From the NCBI GenBank assembly GCA_017848075.1, contig JAGALG010000009.1, positions 1 to 9,741 on the forward strand: a DNA stretch of 9,741 nucleotides, given 5' to 3'. Position numbers and translations under genes: made by a program. Below are positions 1 to 7,589 of this stretch, piece after piece (the first letter of the stretch is position 1; every line of letters begins with the position of its first letter). Under the pieces are notes generated by a model, which saw only the letters and a program-made list of their open reading frames with translations, was not told the DNA's origin and did no database searches. The stretch comes from Oscillospiraceae bacterium (lineage in GTDB: Bacteria; Bacillota; Clostridia; Oscillospirales; Ruminococcaceae).

Positions 1-1774
1 GACCACCAAGCGTTACTATCCTTATAATAATCTGGCTTCTTCTGTGCTAGGCTTTGTCAATGATATGAACCAGGGTGCCTATGGTTTGGAATCTTACTAC
101 AATTCCATTCTCAGCGGTACTTCCGGACGCCTGGTTGCGGCCAGAAACGGCCTCAGCGGCGATATGCCTTATGAGTATCAGAAGCTCTATGAGGGTACCG
201 ACGGCAACTCTCTGGTGCTGACGATTGATGCTACCATTCAGCAGTTTTTGGAGAAGCATCTGGAGATCGCCTACATAGAGCATGATGTGCAGAAATATGT
301 CAATGGCATTGTCATGAATGTTAACACCGGCGAGATCCTGGCGATGTCCTCCAAACCGGACTTTGACCCAAATAACCCGATGGAGGTCAGCGATCCCAAA
401 GCGTTGGCTCGCCTGGAGAACCTAGATGGAGAAGAATATGCCGCTCAGCTGCAGATTGAGCAGCAGACCATGTGGAGAAATAAAACCATTTCCGACCCTT
501 ATGAGCCGGGCTCTGTTTTCAAACTGGTCACGGCATCTGCCTCTCTGGATACCGGCGCAGCCACAGTCAACTCCGGCTACACCTGTCCCGGTTATCAGAT
601 CGTAGCAGGCAACCGGATCCGCTGCTGGAAGCACATCGGCCACGGAAACTTGTCCTTTGCTGAAGCCATTCAGCGCTCCTGTAACCCGGCCTTCATGCAG
701 ATGGGCCAGGTTCTGGGTGTCGCAGACTTCTCCAAATACTTTGACTCCTTTGGCTTGACCGAGGTCACCGGCATTGACCTGCCCGGTGAAGCAGGCAGTA
801 TCTACCATGCGGAACAGAACATGGGTATTGCGGAACTGTCCTCCTCTGCCTTCGGTCAGACCTTTAAGATCACACCAATTCAGATGATTACAGCAGCTTC
901 CGCAACCATCAATGGCGGCAAGCTGGTCACTCCTTATGTGGTGAAGCAGATCGTTGACTCGGAGAAAAACATTGTAGAAAGCTACGAGCCGCAGATCAAG
1001 CGTCAGGTCATCAGCAGCGAGACCTCCGAGATCATGCAGGAAATGGGTGAGATCGTTGTTGCTACCGAGGAAGGTTCCGGTCGAAATGCCCGCATCGAGG
1101 GCTACCGCATCGGCGGTAAAACCGGTACCGGTGAGAAGCTGGATAACTATGTAAACGGTGAGCAGGTGGTAGAATATGTTCTTTCCTTCTTTGCTTACCT
1201 GCCGGCTGACGATCCGGAGTATGCTGTTTTGATCACACTGGATGAGCCGGTAGTCGGTGATGCTCAGTCCTCTACCATTGCTGTTCCGGTTGTTGCTGCC
1301 CTGTTGGAAGATATTATTCCTTATTTGGGCATCGAAGCGGATTACAGCGATGTGGAAGAGGAAGAAAACAGCACCGTCATGGTACCACATTTGATCGATG
1401 AGAAGCCCCATGAGGCACAGATCTCTCTGCGTAAGCTGGGTCTGAACACCGAAATCATCGGTCAGGGTGCAACCGTTATCAAACAGATCCCAGAGAATCC
1501 GACCCGTCTGCCAAAAGGCGGTACCGTCATTCTCTATACCGATGATACTGTAGTCAACTCCACTACAACGGTACCGAATGTCGTGGGCAAGACCGCACAG
1601 GAGGCGAACCAAATGATCATCAATGCTGGTCTGAATATCAGCATTCAAGGTCAGGATCTGGAGGGTTCCAGAACCGTTGTTGTGGCACAGGAACCGGCTG
1701 GTGATTCTACCGCAGAGATCGGTTCTGTTGTAACCGTTCACTTTGTGGAACCGCCAAAAGAGCAGGACGATTAG
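1..1774 (+). CDS. spoVD: Class B penicillin-binding protein transpeptidase (SpoVD/PBP2B type), 3' part, two PASTA domains
   Basis: This is a D,D-transpeptidase that cross-links peptidoglycan on the outer face of the membrane, at the division septum or in the spore cortex. The 5' end lies outside the window: the frame is open from base 2, and residues before the GTG at 44 (RYYPYNNLASS) already match the family, so that GTG is an internal Val. About 590 codons are present; the N-terminal membrane anchor and part of the pedestal domain are missing. Catalytic motifs are SVFK (Ser codon 512-514, Lys 521-523), SCN (677-685) and KTG (1118-1126). Two PASTA domains follow at roughly 1370-1550 and 1562-1760, and the protein ends in a short acidic tail. 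Two PASTA repeats resemble B. subtilis PBP2B, which has two, more than SpoVD, which has one, so the vegetative or sporulation role is undecided. Its place just before murE is the usual one in Bacillota. A terminator follows the stop codon. Confidence 0.93.
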   Translation, partial: TTKRYYPYNNLASSVLGFVNDMNQGAYGLESYYNSILSGTSGRLVAARNGLSGDMPYEYQKLYEGTDGNSLVLTIDATIQQFLEKHLEIAYIEHDVQKYVNGIVMNVNTGEILAMSSKPDFDPNNPMEVSDPKALARLENLDGEEYAAQLQIEQQTMWRNKTISDPYEPGSVFKLVTASASLDTGAATVNSGYTCPGYQIVAGNRIRCWKHIGHGNLSFAEAIQRSCNPAFMQMGQVLGVADFSKYFDSFGLTEVTGIDLPGEAGSIYHAEQNMGIAELSSSAFGQTFKITPIQMITAASATINGGKLVTPYVVKQIVDSEKNIVESYEPQIKRQVISSETSEIMQEMGEIVVATEEGSGRNARIEGYRIGGKTGTGEKLDNYVNGEQVVEYVLSFFAYLPADDPEYAVLITLDEPVVGDAQSSTIAVPVVAALLEDIIPYLGIEADYSDVEEEENSTVMVPHLIDEKPHEAQISLRKLGLNTEIIGQGATVIKQIPENPTRLPKGGTVILYTDDTVVNSTTTVPNVVGKTAQEANQMIINAGLNISIQGQDLEGSRTVVVAQEPAGDSTAEIGSVVTVHFVEPPKEQDD

Positions 1775-1801
1775 ACTTTTCGCAAGCAAAAGAATCAGGA
1801 T

Positions 1802-1834
1802 TTGACAAAATACAGGGGACAGAAGTCGTACAAT
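1802..1834 (+). promoter_or_regulatory. Possible sigma-A promoter for murE (over-long spacer)
   Basis: A perfect -35 hexamer TTGACA (1802-1807) is followed by a good -10 TACAAT (1829-1834), but the spacer is 21 bp rather than 16-18, and no TGN extended -10 is present. murE would need its own promoter if the overlapping terminator is efficient. A transcript starting near 1841 would lack the left arm of that terminator and so escape it. The spacing makes this a weak call. Confidence 0.3.
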
Positions 1835-1862
1835 AGAGTCTGGATTCTGCCCCTGTTTTTTT
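1813..1862 (+). terminator. Rho-independent terminator between the PBP gene and murE
   Basis: The left arm CAGGGG-A-CAGAA (1813-1824) pairs with TTCTGCCCCTG (1845-1855): 11 base pairs with one bulged A, around a loop of about 20 nt. Seven T residues follow (1856-1862). This is a standard intrinsic terminator, unusual in lying inside a dcw cluster only 11 nt before the murE ribosome-binding site. It should end or attenuate transcription arriving from the PBP gene. Confidence 0.75.
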
Positions 1863-1885
1863 GCAGGCGGCATGGAGGTGCTCGC

Positions 1886-3274
1886 ATGAAATGCAGTCAA
1901 ATTCTGAACCAAGCATTGACCCACGACCCGGAGATCTACCATCTGACACAGGACAGTCGGGAGGTCTGGTCGGGAAGTCTGTTCTTTTGCAATAAGCGGG
2001 GGGAGCAGGCGCAACAGTATATCCAGGACGCCAGACAACGAGGTGCCGCTGCTATCGTCTGCACAGAGCAGAGGGAAGATACCATCTTCTCAGAAAATCC
2101 CCGTCGGGACTATGCACTGGCCTGTCAGCGCTTCTGGCAAAATCCACAGGAAGGTCTGCAGCTGATCGCCATCACAGGCACCAACGGAAAGAGCTCTACA
2201 GCCTGGCTGCTGCAGCACATTTTGGAGAGCTGCGGAAAAAAGTGCGGGCTGATCGGTACTATCTGCAGCAAGTTTGGACAGCAGCAGATCCCGGCGGTTT
2301 ATACCACGCCGGATGCAGCGCAGCTCTATCCATTGCTGGCACAAATGAAGCAGGCAGGCTGCACCCATGTAGTGCTGGAGGCTTCTTCTCAGGCTATCGC
2401 GCAGGAGCGTTTGGCTGGACTGCGCTTCGTCTGTGGGATTTTTACCAACCTGTCCCGGGATCATTTGGATCAGCATGGGACGATGGAAGAATATTTTAAT
2501 GTAAAGCAAAGTATCTTTACACAGTGTGATTTAGGACTTAGCAATTTAGATGATGATTATGGCTTGAAATTAAGCCGAAATCTGAGCGTGACAAGGTATT
2601 CCCTTTACAGCAGTGATGCAAACTATCGTGCTTATCAGCAGAAAAAGGATCGTTTTAGCAGCGAATTTTGGCTCTTTGGAGGGCGGGAAATGGCTGCTGT
2701 TCATCTGCCGTTCCCCGGTGAATTTTTTGTCAGCAACGCTGTAGCAGCTTTGGCGGCAGCCAATCTGTTGGGTGTGCCTTTGGAAGCGGGGGCAAAAGCT
2801 TTGAAATGCTGTCCGGCGGTGCCCGGAAGGGCGCAGTGCCTTTTCTGTGGGAGCTTCGATGTGCTGATCGACTACGCCCATACTTCCGACGGCTTGGAGA
2901 AAATCTTCCGATTGGCGCAGTCCTGTATGCCAAGAAAGCTTTACGCTGTCTTTGGCTGTGCAGGAGAACGGGATCGGGGCGATCGGGCTGCCATGGCAGA
3001 AACCGTCCTGCGTTACGCAGATCGGGCCGTTTTTACAGCTGATAACCCAAGAGGGGAAAGCTGGCAGCAGATTTGTCAGGACATACCGCAGCAGGAGAAG
3101 CTCCTCCCCATTTTTGACCGGGAGGAAGCGATCCGCACTGCCGCCTCCTGGTGCTGCAGCGGTGACCTGCTTCTTTTGCTGGGCAAGGGTCACGAAGACT
3201 ATCAGGTGTTGGCAGATCGTACGGTCTATTTTTCGGAAGAAGAACTGCTGCGGCAAATCCTGAAAAATGATTGA
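1886..3274 (+). CDS. murE: UDP-N-acetylmuramoyl-tripeptide synthetase MurE, probably meso-diaminopimelate-adding
   Basis: This cytoplasmic ATP-dependent ligase adds the third stem residue to UDP-MurNAc-L-Ala-D-Glu. I start it at the ATG at 1886 because GGAGGTG (1874-1880) lies 5 nt upstream; the same frame is open from a TTG at 1802, but those 28 codons cover the terminator and resemble nothing. The protein is 462 residues, slightly short for MurE. Motifs in order: P-loop GTNGKSS (98-104), LEASSQA (164-170), NLSRDHLDQHGTM (188-200), the expected carbamylated Lys207 in YFNVK, DYAHTSDG (329-336), GCAGERDRGDR (357-367), DNPRGE (386-391) and GKGHE (433-437). DNPR is the signature of meso-DAP enzymes, with Arg389 contacting the substrate; lysine-type MurE differs here. 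Two positions are unusual: Gln169 where the family has His (EVSSHA) and Ser334 where Pro is usual (DYAHTPDG). It has no close partner upstream because of the terminator. Confidence 0.93.
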   Translation: MKCSQILNQALTHDPEIYHLTQDSREVWSGSLFFCNKRGEQAQQYIQDARQRGAAAIVCTEQREDTIFSENPRRDYALACQRFWQNPQEGLQLIAITGTNGKSSTAWLLQHILESCGKKCGLIGTICSKFGQQQIPAVYTTPDAAQLYPLLAQMKQAGCTHVVLEASSQAIAQERLAGLRFVCGIFTNLSRDHLDQHGTMEEYFNVKQSIFTQCDLGLSNLDDDYGLKLSRNLSVTRYSLYSSDANYRAYQQKKDRFSSEFWLFGGREMAAVHLPFPGEFFVSNAVAALAAANLLGVPLEAGAKALKCCPAVPGRAQCLFCGSFDVLIDYAHTSDGLEKIFRLAQSCMPRKLYAVFGCAGERDRGDRAAMAETVLRYADRAVFTADNPRGESWQQICQDIPQQEKLLPIFDREEAIRTAASWCCSGDLLLLLGKGHEDYQVLADRTVYFSEEELLRQILKND

Positions 3275-3299
3275 AAATACAGAAGAAATTCTTTATAAT
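3271..3299 (+). promoter_or_regulatory. Sigma-A promoter for the murF-onward genes
   Basis: TTGAAA (3271-3276), a 17-bp spacer and a perfect TATAAT (3294-3299) make a near-consensus housekeeping promoter. The -35 overlaps the murE stop codon (TGA 3272-3274). Initiation near 3306 would give a leader of about 30 nt before the murF ATG at 3337. The following genes are spaced 3 to 36 nt apart with no terminator seen, so this promoter could serve murF through murG. Confidence 0.75.
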
Positions 3300-3336
3300 A
3301 AATAAGATAGACTATAACAGAATGGTGGAATGACAA

Positions 3337-4689
3337 ATGAACCCCATGACCATAAAAGAGATCGGTGCAGCAGTGGGCTTTTCCACGGCAGACCAAACGC
3401 TGATCCATACCATTGAAACCGACTCCCGTACTATCAGCCAGGGCAGCCTTTTTGTTGCACTCCGCGGTGAAACCTTTGACGGCCATAAATATGTGGCCTC
3501 TGCATTGGAAAAGGGAGCGGCGTATGCCTTGGTCGATCACGGCGATGCCAATGACAGCTGCCTGATCTTCTGCAAGGATACAGAACAGGGCTTTTTGGAT
3601 ATTGCCGGACACTACCGTGACAAATTTGCGGTGAAAATCGTCGGCGTTACCGGTTCTGTTGGCAAAACAACCACGAAAGAAATGATTGCTTCCGTGCTGG
3701 AAAGCCGCTTTGCTACTTTGAAAAACGAGGGCAACCTGAACAATCGGGTTGGCATGCCAAAGACACTGTTTCGCCTGGACGAGAGCCATGAAGCGGCTGT
3801 CATCGAAATGGGCATGAACCAGTTCGGTGAGATTTCCGATCTTACCCGTCGGGCAAAACCGGACTTGGCGGTCATTACCAACATCGGTGTGCAGCATATC
3901 GAATTTTTGGGCAGCCGGGAAGGCATCCTGAAAGCAAAAATGGAAATCCGGGAAGGCATGAAAGCCGGTTCTGCTTTGATTCTTTGCGGAGACGATGATC
4001 TGCTGGGCTCCTTTGAAGACGAGAACTTCCGCATTATTCGCTACGGAATCGACAATCCGTCCTGCTCCATTCGAGCCGAGGAGGTTTGTGAAAACAACGG
4101 GGAGACCACCTTTGTTCTCTGTGCACAGGGCAAAAAAATGAAGGCCCGCATTCCGACCTTTGGCCGTCATAATGTGCTCAATGCTTTGGCTGCCTATGCA
4201 GTAGGCAGAGAGTTCGGCATGGAGGATGAAGCTATCATTGCTGCACTGAACAATTACATCCCATCCGGTATGCGTCAGAGAGTGGTGGAACACAACGGTT
4301 TCACCGTAGTGGAAGACTGCTACAACTGTGGCCCGGATTCTTTGAAAGCGGCAACCGCAGCCTTTGCTACGATGAACTGCAGCGGCAAAAAAGTTCTGGT
4401 GCTGGGCGACATGCTGGAGCTGGGCGATTACGCCAATCAGCTGCACTACGATTGCGGAAAATTTGCGGCAGAGCAGGGAATTACTGCGGTATACTGCTGT
4501 GGTACGCTCAGTGAACATACTTATCAGGGCGTTGTGGAAAATGGCGGCGAAGCCCACCACTTCGCAACGAAGGAAGAAATGGCAGATGCACTGCTTCCGG
4601 CAATTCAGGCCGGAGACATTCTCTGGTTCAAGGCCAGTCACGGTGTGCATCTGGAGGACATTATCAAAAGAATTTACGAGGAGTGCTAA
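3337..4689 (+). CDS. murF: UDP-N-acetylmuramoyl-tripeptide--D-alanyl-D-alanine ligase MurF
   Basis: MurF adds D-Ala-D-Ala to the UDP-MurNAc-tripeptide, the last cytoplasmic step of the precursor. The 450-residue length is normal. The N-terminal substrate domain has DSRTISQGSLFVAL (29-42) and GETFDGHKY (44-52). The central ATPase domain has P-loop GVTGSVGKTTTKEM (103-116), EGNLNNRVGMP (131-141), EMGMNQFGEI (157-166) and NIGVQHIEFLGSREGILKAK (182-201). The C-terminal domain has EDCYNCGPDS (326-335) and LVLGDMLELGD (354-364). The ATG at 3337 has a modest ribosome site, GGTGGA (3324-3329), 7 nt upstream; Met4 is an alternative. The gene is the first of the unit driven by the promoter at 3271-3299. 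mraY starts 3 nt after its stop. Confidence 0.96.
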   Translation: MNPMTIKEIGAAVGFSTADQTLIHTIETDSRTISQGSLFVALRGETFDGHKYVASALEKGAAYALVDHGDANDSCLIFCKDTEQGFLDIAGHYRDKFAVKIVGVTGSVGKTTTKEMIASVLESRFATLKNEGNLNNRVGMPKTLFRLDESHEAAVIEMGMNQFGEISDLTRRAKPDLAVITNIGVQHIEFLGSREGILKAKMEIREGMKAGSALILCGDDDLLGSFEDENFRIIRYGIDNPSCSIRAEEVCENNGETTFVLCAQGKKMKARIPTFGRHNVLNALAAYAVGREFGMEDEAIIAALNNYIPSGMRQRVVEHNGFTVVEDCYNCGPDSLKAATAAFATMNCSGKKVLVLGDMLELGDYANQLHYDCGKFAAEQGITAVYCCGTLSEHTYQGVVENGGEAHHFATKEEMADALLPAIQAGDILWFKASHGVHLEDIIKRIYEEC

Positions 4690-4692
4690 ATC

Positions 4693-5685
4693 ATGGATAT
4701 TTTAAGCCTTGCTGTAACTGCCGGAGCTGCTTTTCTGATCACAGCTCTTTCCGGTAAATGGGTTATTCCCTTCCTGCGGAAGCTGAAATTCGGTCAGACC
4801 ATTCTGGAGGATGGCCCGGCTTGGCATAAAAAGAAGCAGGGTACCCCAACGATGGGCGGTATGATGTTCATTCTGGGTATTGTGCTGGCTGTGCTGCTGG
4901 GTGCCTTAACTCTCCATCTAAATGGCGGCGCAGGCGAAGCGCAGCTGCACCTGATTGCCGGTGTGATCATGGCAGTGGCCTTTGGCACACTGGGTTTTGC
5001 GGATGACTACATCAAAGTGGTAAAAAAACAGAACCTGGGCCTGACTGCAAAACAGAAGATGGCCGGTCAGCTTTTGATTTCCGTTGCTTATCTGGCTGTT
5101 CTGTATCTGGGTGGGGAAACCTCCACCGTTTTGCAGATCCCATTCCTGGGTCAGCTGGACATTGGCCTGCTGTACTATCCATTTGCGGTGCTGGTTATTG
5201 TTGGTGCAGTCAACGCCGTAAACCTGACGGACGGTATCGATGGTCTGTGCAGCTCCGTTACCTTTGTGGCAGCGATCGGCCTGATGTTTGTAGCAAACAT
5301 CGCAGCAAACAATGAAATGAACCTGCTGGCAGTGGCACTGGCAGGCGGCTGTCTGGGCTTCCTGTGCTGGAACTTCCATCCGGCTAAGGTGTTTATGGGG
5401 GATACCGGCTCTCTGTTTTTGGGCGGTATGATCTGTGCGCTGGCCTTTGGCCTGCGGATGCCGCTGCTGCTGGTCTTTGTGGGCATTATCTATATTGTAG
5501 AAACCATGTCTGTGATCCTGCAGGTCATCAGCTTCAAAACCACCGGCAAACGCATTTTCAAAATGAGCCCGATCCATCATCACTATGAGATGAGCGGCTG
5601 GAGCGAGGAAAAAATCGTTGCGGCCTTTTCTGCGGTGACTGCCGTTGGCTGTGTCCTGGCGGTTCTTTCTGCACTGCTGGCCTAA
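4693..5685 (+). CDS. mraY: Phospho-N-acetylmuramoyl-pentapeptide-transferase MraY
   Basis: This integral membrane enzyme transfers phospho-MurNAc-pentapeptide from UDP to undecaprenyl phosphate, making lipid I. It has 330 residues and about ten hydrophobic segments, the usual size and layout. Family motifs: TPTMGG (51-56), the catalytic pair Asp104-Asp105 in FADDYIKV, NLTDGIDGL (177-185), WNFHPAKVFMGDTGS (226-240) and the histidine motif SPIHHHYE (292-299). The ribosome-binding site GAGGAG lies within the last codons of murF, which suggests translational coupling. An unknown gene starts 36 nt downstream, where murD is expected in most Bacillota. Confidence 0.97.
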   Translation: MDILSLAVTAGAAFLITALSGKWVIPFLRKLKFGQTILEDGPAWHKKKQGTPTMGGMMFILGIVLAVLLGALTLHLNGGAGEAQLHLIAGVIMAVAFGTLGFADDYIKVVKKQNLGLTAKQKMAGQLLISVAYLAVLYLGGETSTVLQIPFLGQLDIGLLYYPFAVLVIVGAVNAVNLTDGIDGLCSSVTFVAAIGLMFVANIAANNEMNLLAVALAGGCLGFLCWNFHPAKVFMGDTGSLFLGGMICALAFGLRMPLLLVFVGIIYIVETMSVILQVISFKTTGKRIFKMSPIHHHYEMSGWSEEKIVAAFSAVTAVGCVLAVLSALLA

Positions 5686-5721
5686 AAATTCCACAATATA
5701 ACAAAGAAAAGGGGGAAAACG

Positions 5722-6327
5722 ATGTTTCTCAGAAGCAAGCTCCTAAGCAAGCGTATTCAGGAAATCGCAGCAAAAGCCGCTGCGATCAGCGAGGACGTTT
5801 TGCTTTTTGAAGAATTCATCGCACTGCCTCATTACGGCAGCGTGATCCTCCGCTTTGATTTAAAGAAAGAGCAGTACAGTTTGGATGAGGTAGATCGATA
5901 TGAAAATCTGCTTCGCAGCCTTGTTGGGGAGGCGTTTCTCATCGACTTTATGGGCAGCGTATACCGCAAGCTGGGTATCGAACCTCAAAAACTGCCTTCC
6001 ATTCTGGAAGAGCTGTACGACAGCTATCGGGAGGAACCGATTTTCCCTCTGGCTTACGCCCAGGAGATCCGCGAGGACGCCAAGGAACTGCTGCGTTTCT
6101 GCGGCCTTGGGGAAGATCTTCCGGTTTGGGAGATCCAGCCGGAAGAAGGGGAGATTCTCCTGCTGCTTTTGGCAGAAGAAAACGGAGAACCCCATACTGT
6201 GACAAAGGACGGAAGCTGTGTCCATGTCATGGAAGTAGAACAGCGAAGCTGCCGAAGCTTGATGGGAGCCGCCTTCTACGCAAGACGAAAGAACATTTCT
6301 CTGCTTCGGGCGCTGCTCCGGGCTTAA
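5722..6327 (+). CDS. Unrecognised 201-residue protein in the murD position of the cluster
   Basis: I do not recognise this family. The ATG at 5722 has a good ribosome site, AGGGGGA (about 5710-5716), 5 nt upstream. The protein looks soluble: no signal peptide, and its longest hydrophobic run (EILLLLLAEE, 144-153) is too short to span a membrane. The N-terminus is basic and helical (residues 1-20). An acidic, mostly helical middle follows, with many Glu and Leu residues and the stretch IFPLAYAQEIREDAKELL (107-124). A shorter part near 138-175 alternates charged and hydrophobic residues as beta strands would, and the tail is basic (YARRKNISLLRALLRA). It has no P-loop, no GxGxSG start and no other Mur-ligase motif, so it is neither MurD nor a visible remnant of it. 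It lies on the same strand between mraY and ftsW with short gaps and similar base composition, which argues for a native, co-transcribed gene. A cell-wall or division role would be inference from position only. Confidence 0.8.
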   Translation: MFLRSKLLSKRIQEIAAKAAAISEDVLLFEEFIALPHYGSVILRFDLKKEQYSLDEVDRYENLLRSLVGEAFLIDFMGSVYRKLGIEPQKLPSILEELYDSYREEPIFPLAYAQEIREDAKELLRFCGLGEDLPVWEIQPEEGEILLLLLAEENGEPHTVTKDGSCVHVMEVEQRSCRSLMGAAFYARRKNISLLRALLRA

Positions 6328-6358
6328 TGTAAATTTACGATAGAAAGGAAGAAGACGA

Positions 6359-7570
6359 TTGGCAAATAATCCACAGACACGGCGTCCTGCTTCTCCATAT
6401 AGTGAGCGTGCCGCCATGCGAAATCCGGTCAAGAACTTCCATGAACCGATTTTCATGCTGGGCCATTTTGACACCCCATTTCTGATTTTGGTACTGGCGT
6501 TGCTGGGCATTGGTCTGGTTACTCTGTTTTCTGCCAGCTATGCCTCTTCCTTGTATTATTTGGGCAACAGTTATTACTATATCCTTCGTCAGATGCTTTG
6601 GGCGGTGCTGGGTGTAGCGGCGATGCTGGCGGCCTCTTTGGTCAACTACCGCTTTCTGCGGAACTTCAGCTGGTTGGCCTATGCTGGTTCTTGGGTCTTG
6701 ATGGCAGCCTGCTACCTGTTCCCGGCGCAGCAGGGTGCACAGCGCTGGATCCAGCTGGGTCCTCTCAGCTTCCAGCCTTCTGAGATCGCCAAGTTCGCGG
6801 TTATTTTGCTCTTTGCTCACCTGATGGACCGTGACAAGGACAAGATGGGCCGCATGACCGAAGGAACGCTCCGCTACATCGTGCTGTATGGTGCGGTAGC
6901 GGTGGTTCTGATTTTCCAGCCCCACCTGTCCGGTACACTACTGATTGGCTTTATTGCATTGACCATGATGCTGATCGGCGGAACCAAATTCAGCAATTTA
7001 GTGAAAGTTGCCATTGTTGTGGTTCCGGTTTTATTGCTTGTAGTCTTTGTTATGTGGGACTTCATCGTGGAACAGTTTGCCCATGTAGGTACCCGCTTGA
7101 CCTACTGGCTGGACCCCTTCTCCACCACGGACTCCGGTTCCTACCAGACCCGACAGTCCCTTTTGGCGATCGGTTCCGGCGGACTTCTTGGCGTAGGCTT
7201 TGGCGAAAGCCGTCAGAAGCATATGTATCTGCCGGAGGTCCGTAACGACTTTGTTTTTGCTATCGTATGCGAAGAGCTGGGCTTCGTTGGAGCTTGTCTG
7301 GTAATCGTGCTGTTCTCCATGCTGGTATGGAGAGGCTACCACATTGCTATGAATGCCCGCGACCGTTTTGGTTCCTTGCTGGTAGCAGGTATTACCACGC
7401 AGATTGGTCTGCAGGCCTTTCTGAATATTGCCGTAGTGACAAACCTTGTGCCGATCACCGGTATTTCCCTGCCGTTCTTCTCCTACGGCGGTACAGCGCT
7501 GATGATTATGCTGGCGGAGATCGGTGTGGTACTGGCTGTATCACGACAGGCAAGGCATGAAAAAGAGTAA
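6359..7570 (+). CDS. ftsW: SEDS-family peptidoglycan glycosyltransferase FtsW/SpoVE
   Basis: This polytopic membrane protein polymerises lipid II into glycan strands with a partner class B PBP, here plausibly the PBP at the start of the window. It has 403 residues with about ten membrane segments after a hydrophilic N-terminus of about 38 residues. SEDS motifs: FSASYASS (57-64), GAQRWIQLGPLSFQPSEIAK (126-145), QPHLSGT (187-193), the extracellular loop with SYQTRQSLLAIGSGG (261-275), and YLPEVRNDFVFAIVCEELGF (290-309) with Asp297 as the expected catalytic aspartate. The C-terminal motif is TGISLPFFSYGGT (367-379). I accept the TTG start at 6359 because AAAGGAAG sits about 7 nt upstream; the ATG at 6416 (Met20) has no comparable site. 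Sequence alone does not separate FtsW (vegetative) from SpoVE (sporulation). murG starts 19 nt downstream. Confidence 0.93.
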   Translation: MANNPQTRRPASPYSERAAMRNPVKNFHEPIFMLGHFDTPFLILVLALLGIGLVTLFSASYASSLYYLGNSYYYILRQMLWAVLGVAAMLAASLVNYRFLRNFSWLAYAGSWVLMAACYLFPAQQGAQRWIQLGPLSFQPSEIAKFAVILLFAHLMDRDKDKMGRMTEGTLRYIVLYGAVAVVLIFQPHLSGTLLIGFIALTMMLIGGTKFSNLVKVAIVVVPVLLLVVFVMWDFIVEQFAHVGTRLTYWLDPFSTTDSGSYQTRQSLLAIGSGGLLGVGFGESRQKHMYLPEVRNDFVFAIVCEELGFVGACLVIVLFSMLVWRGYHIAMNARDRFGSLLVAGITTQIGLQAFLNIAVVTNLVPITGISLPFFSYGGTALMIMLAEIGVVLAVSRQARHEKE

Positions 7571-7589
7571 GAAAGAAGGATAAAAAACC

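Noticed and set aside
1802..1885. N-terminal extension of MurE from the TTG at 1802
   Set aside because: The 28 extra residues are read through the terminator hairpin, and the strong ribosome site belongs to the ATG at 1886.
422..2038. Long minus-strand open frame of 538 codons opposite the PBP gene
   Set aside because: It lies over a well-supported gene, its translation resembles no family, and it stays open because the sense strand rarely uses codons (TTA, CTA, TCA) that read as stops in antisense.
3226..4650. Minus-strand open frame of 474 codons opposite murF
   Set aside because: Antisense shadow of murF; the translation is rich in Cys, His and Phe with no recognisable domain.
6329..6338. 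10-bp palindrome GTAAATTTAC between the unknown gene and ftsW
   Set aside because: AT-rich and short; expected by chance, with no promoter or T tract beside it.
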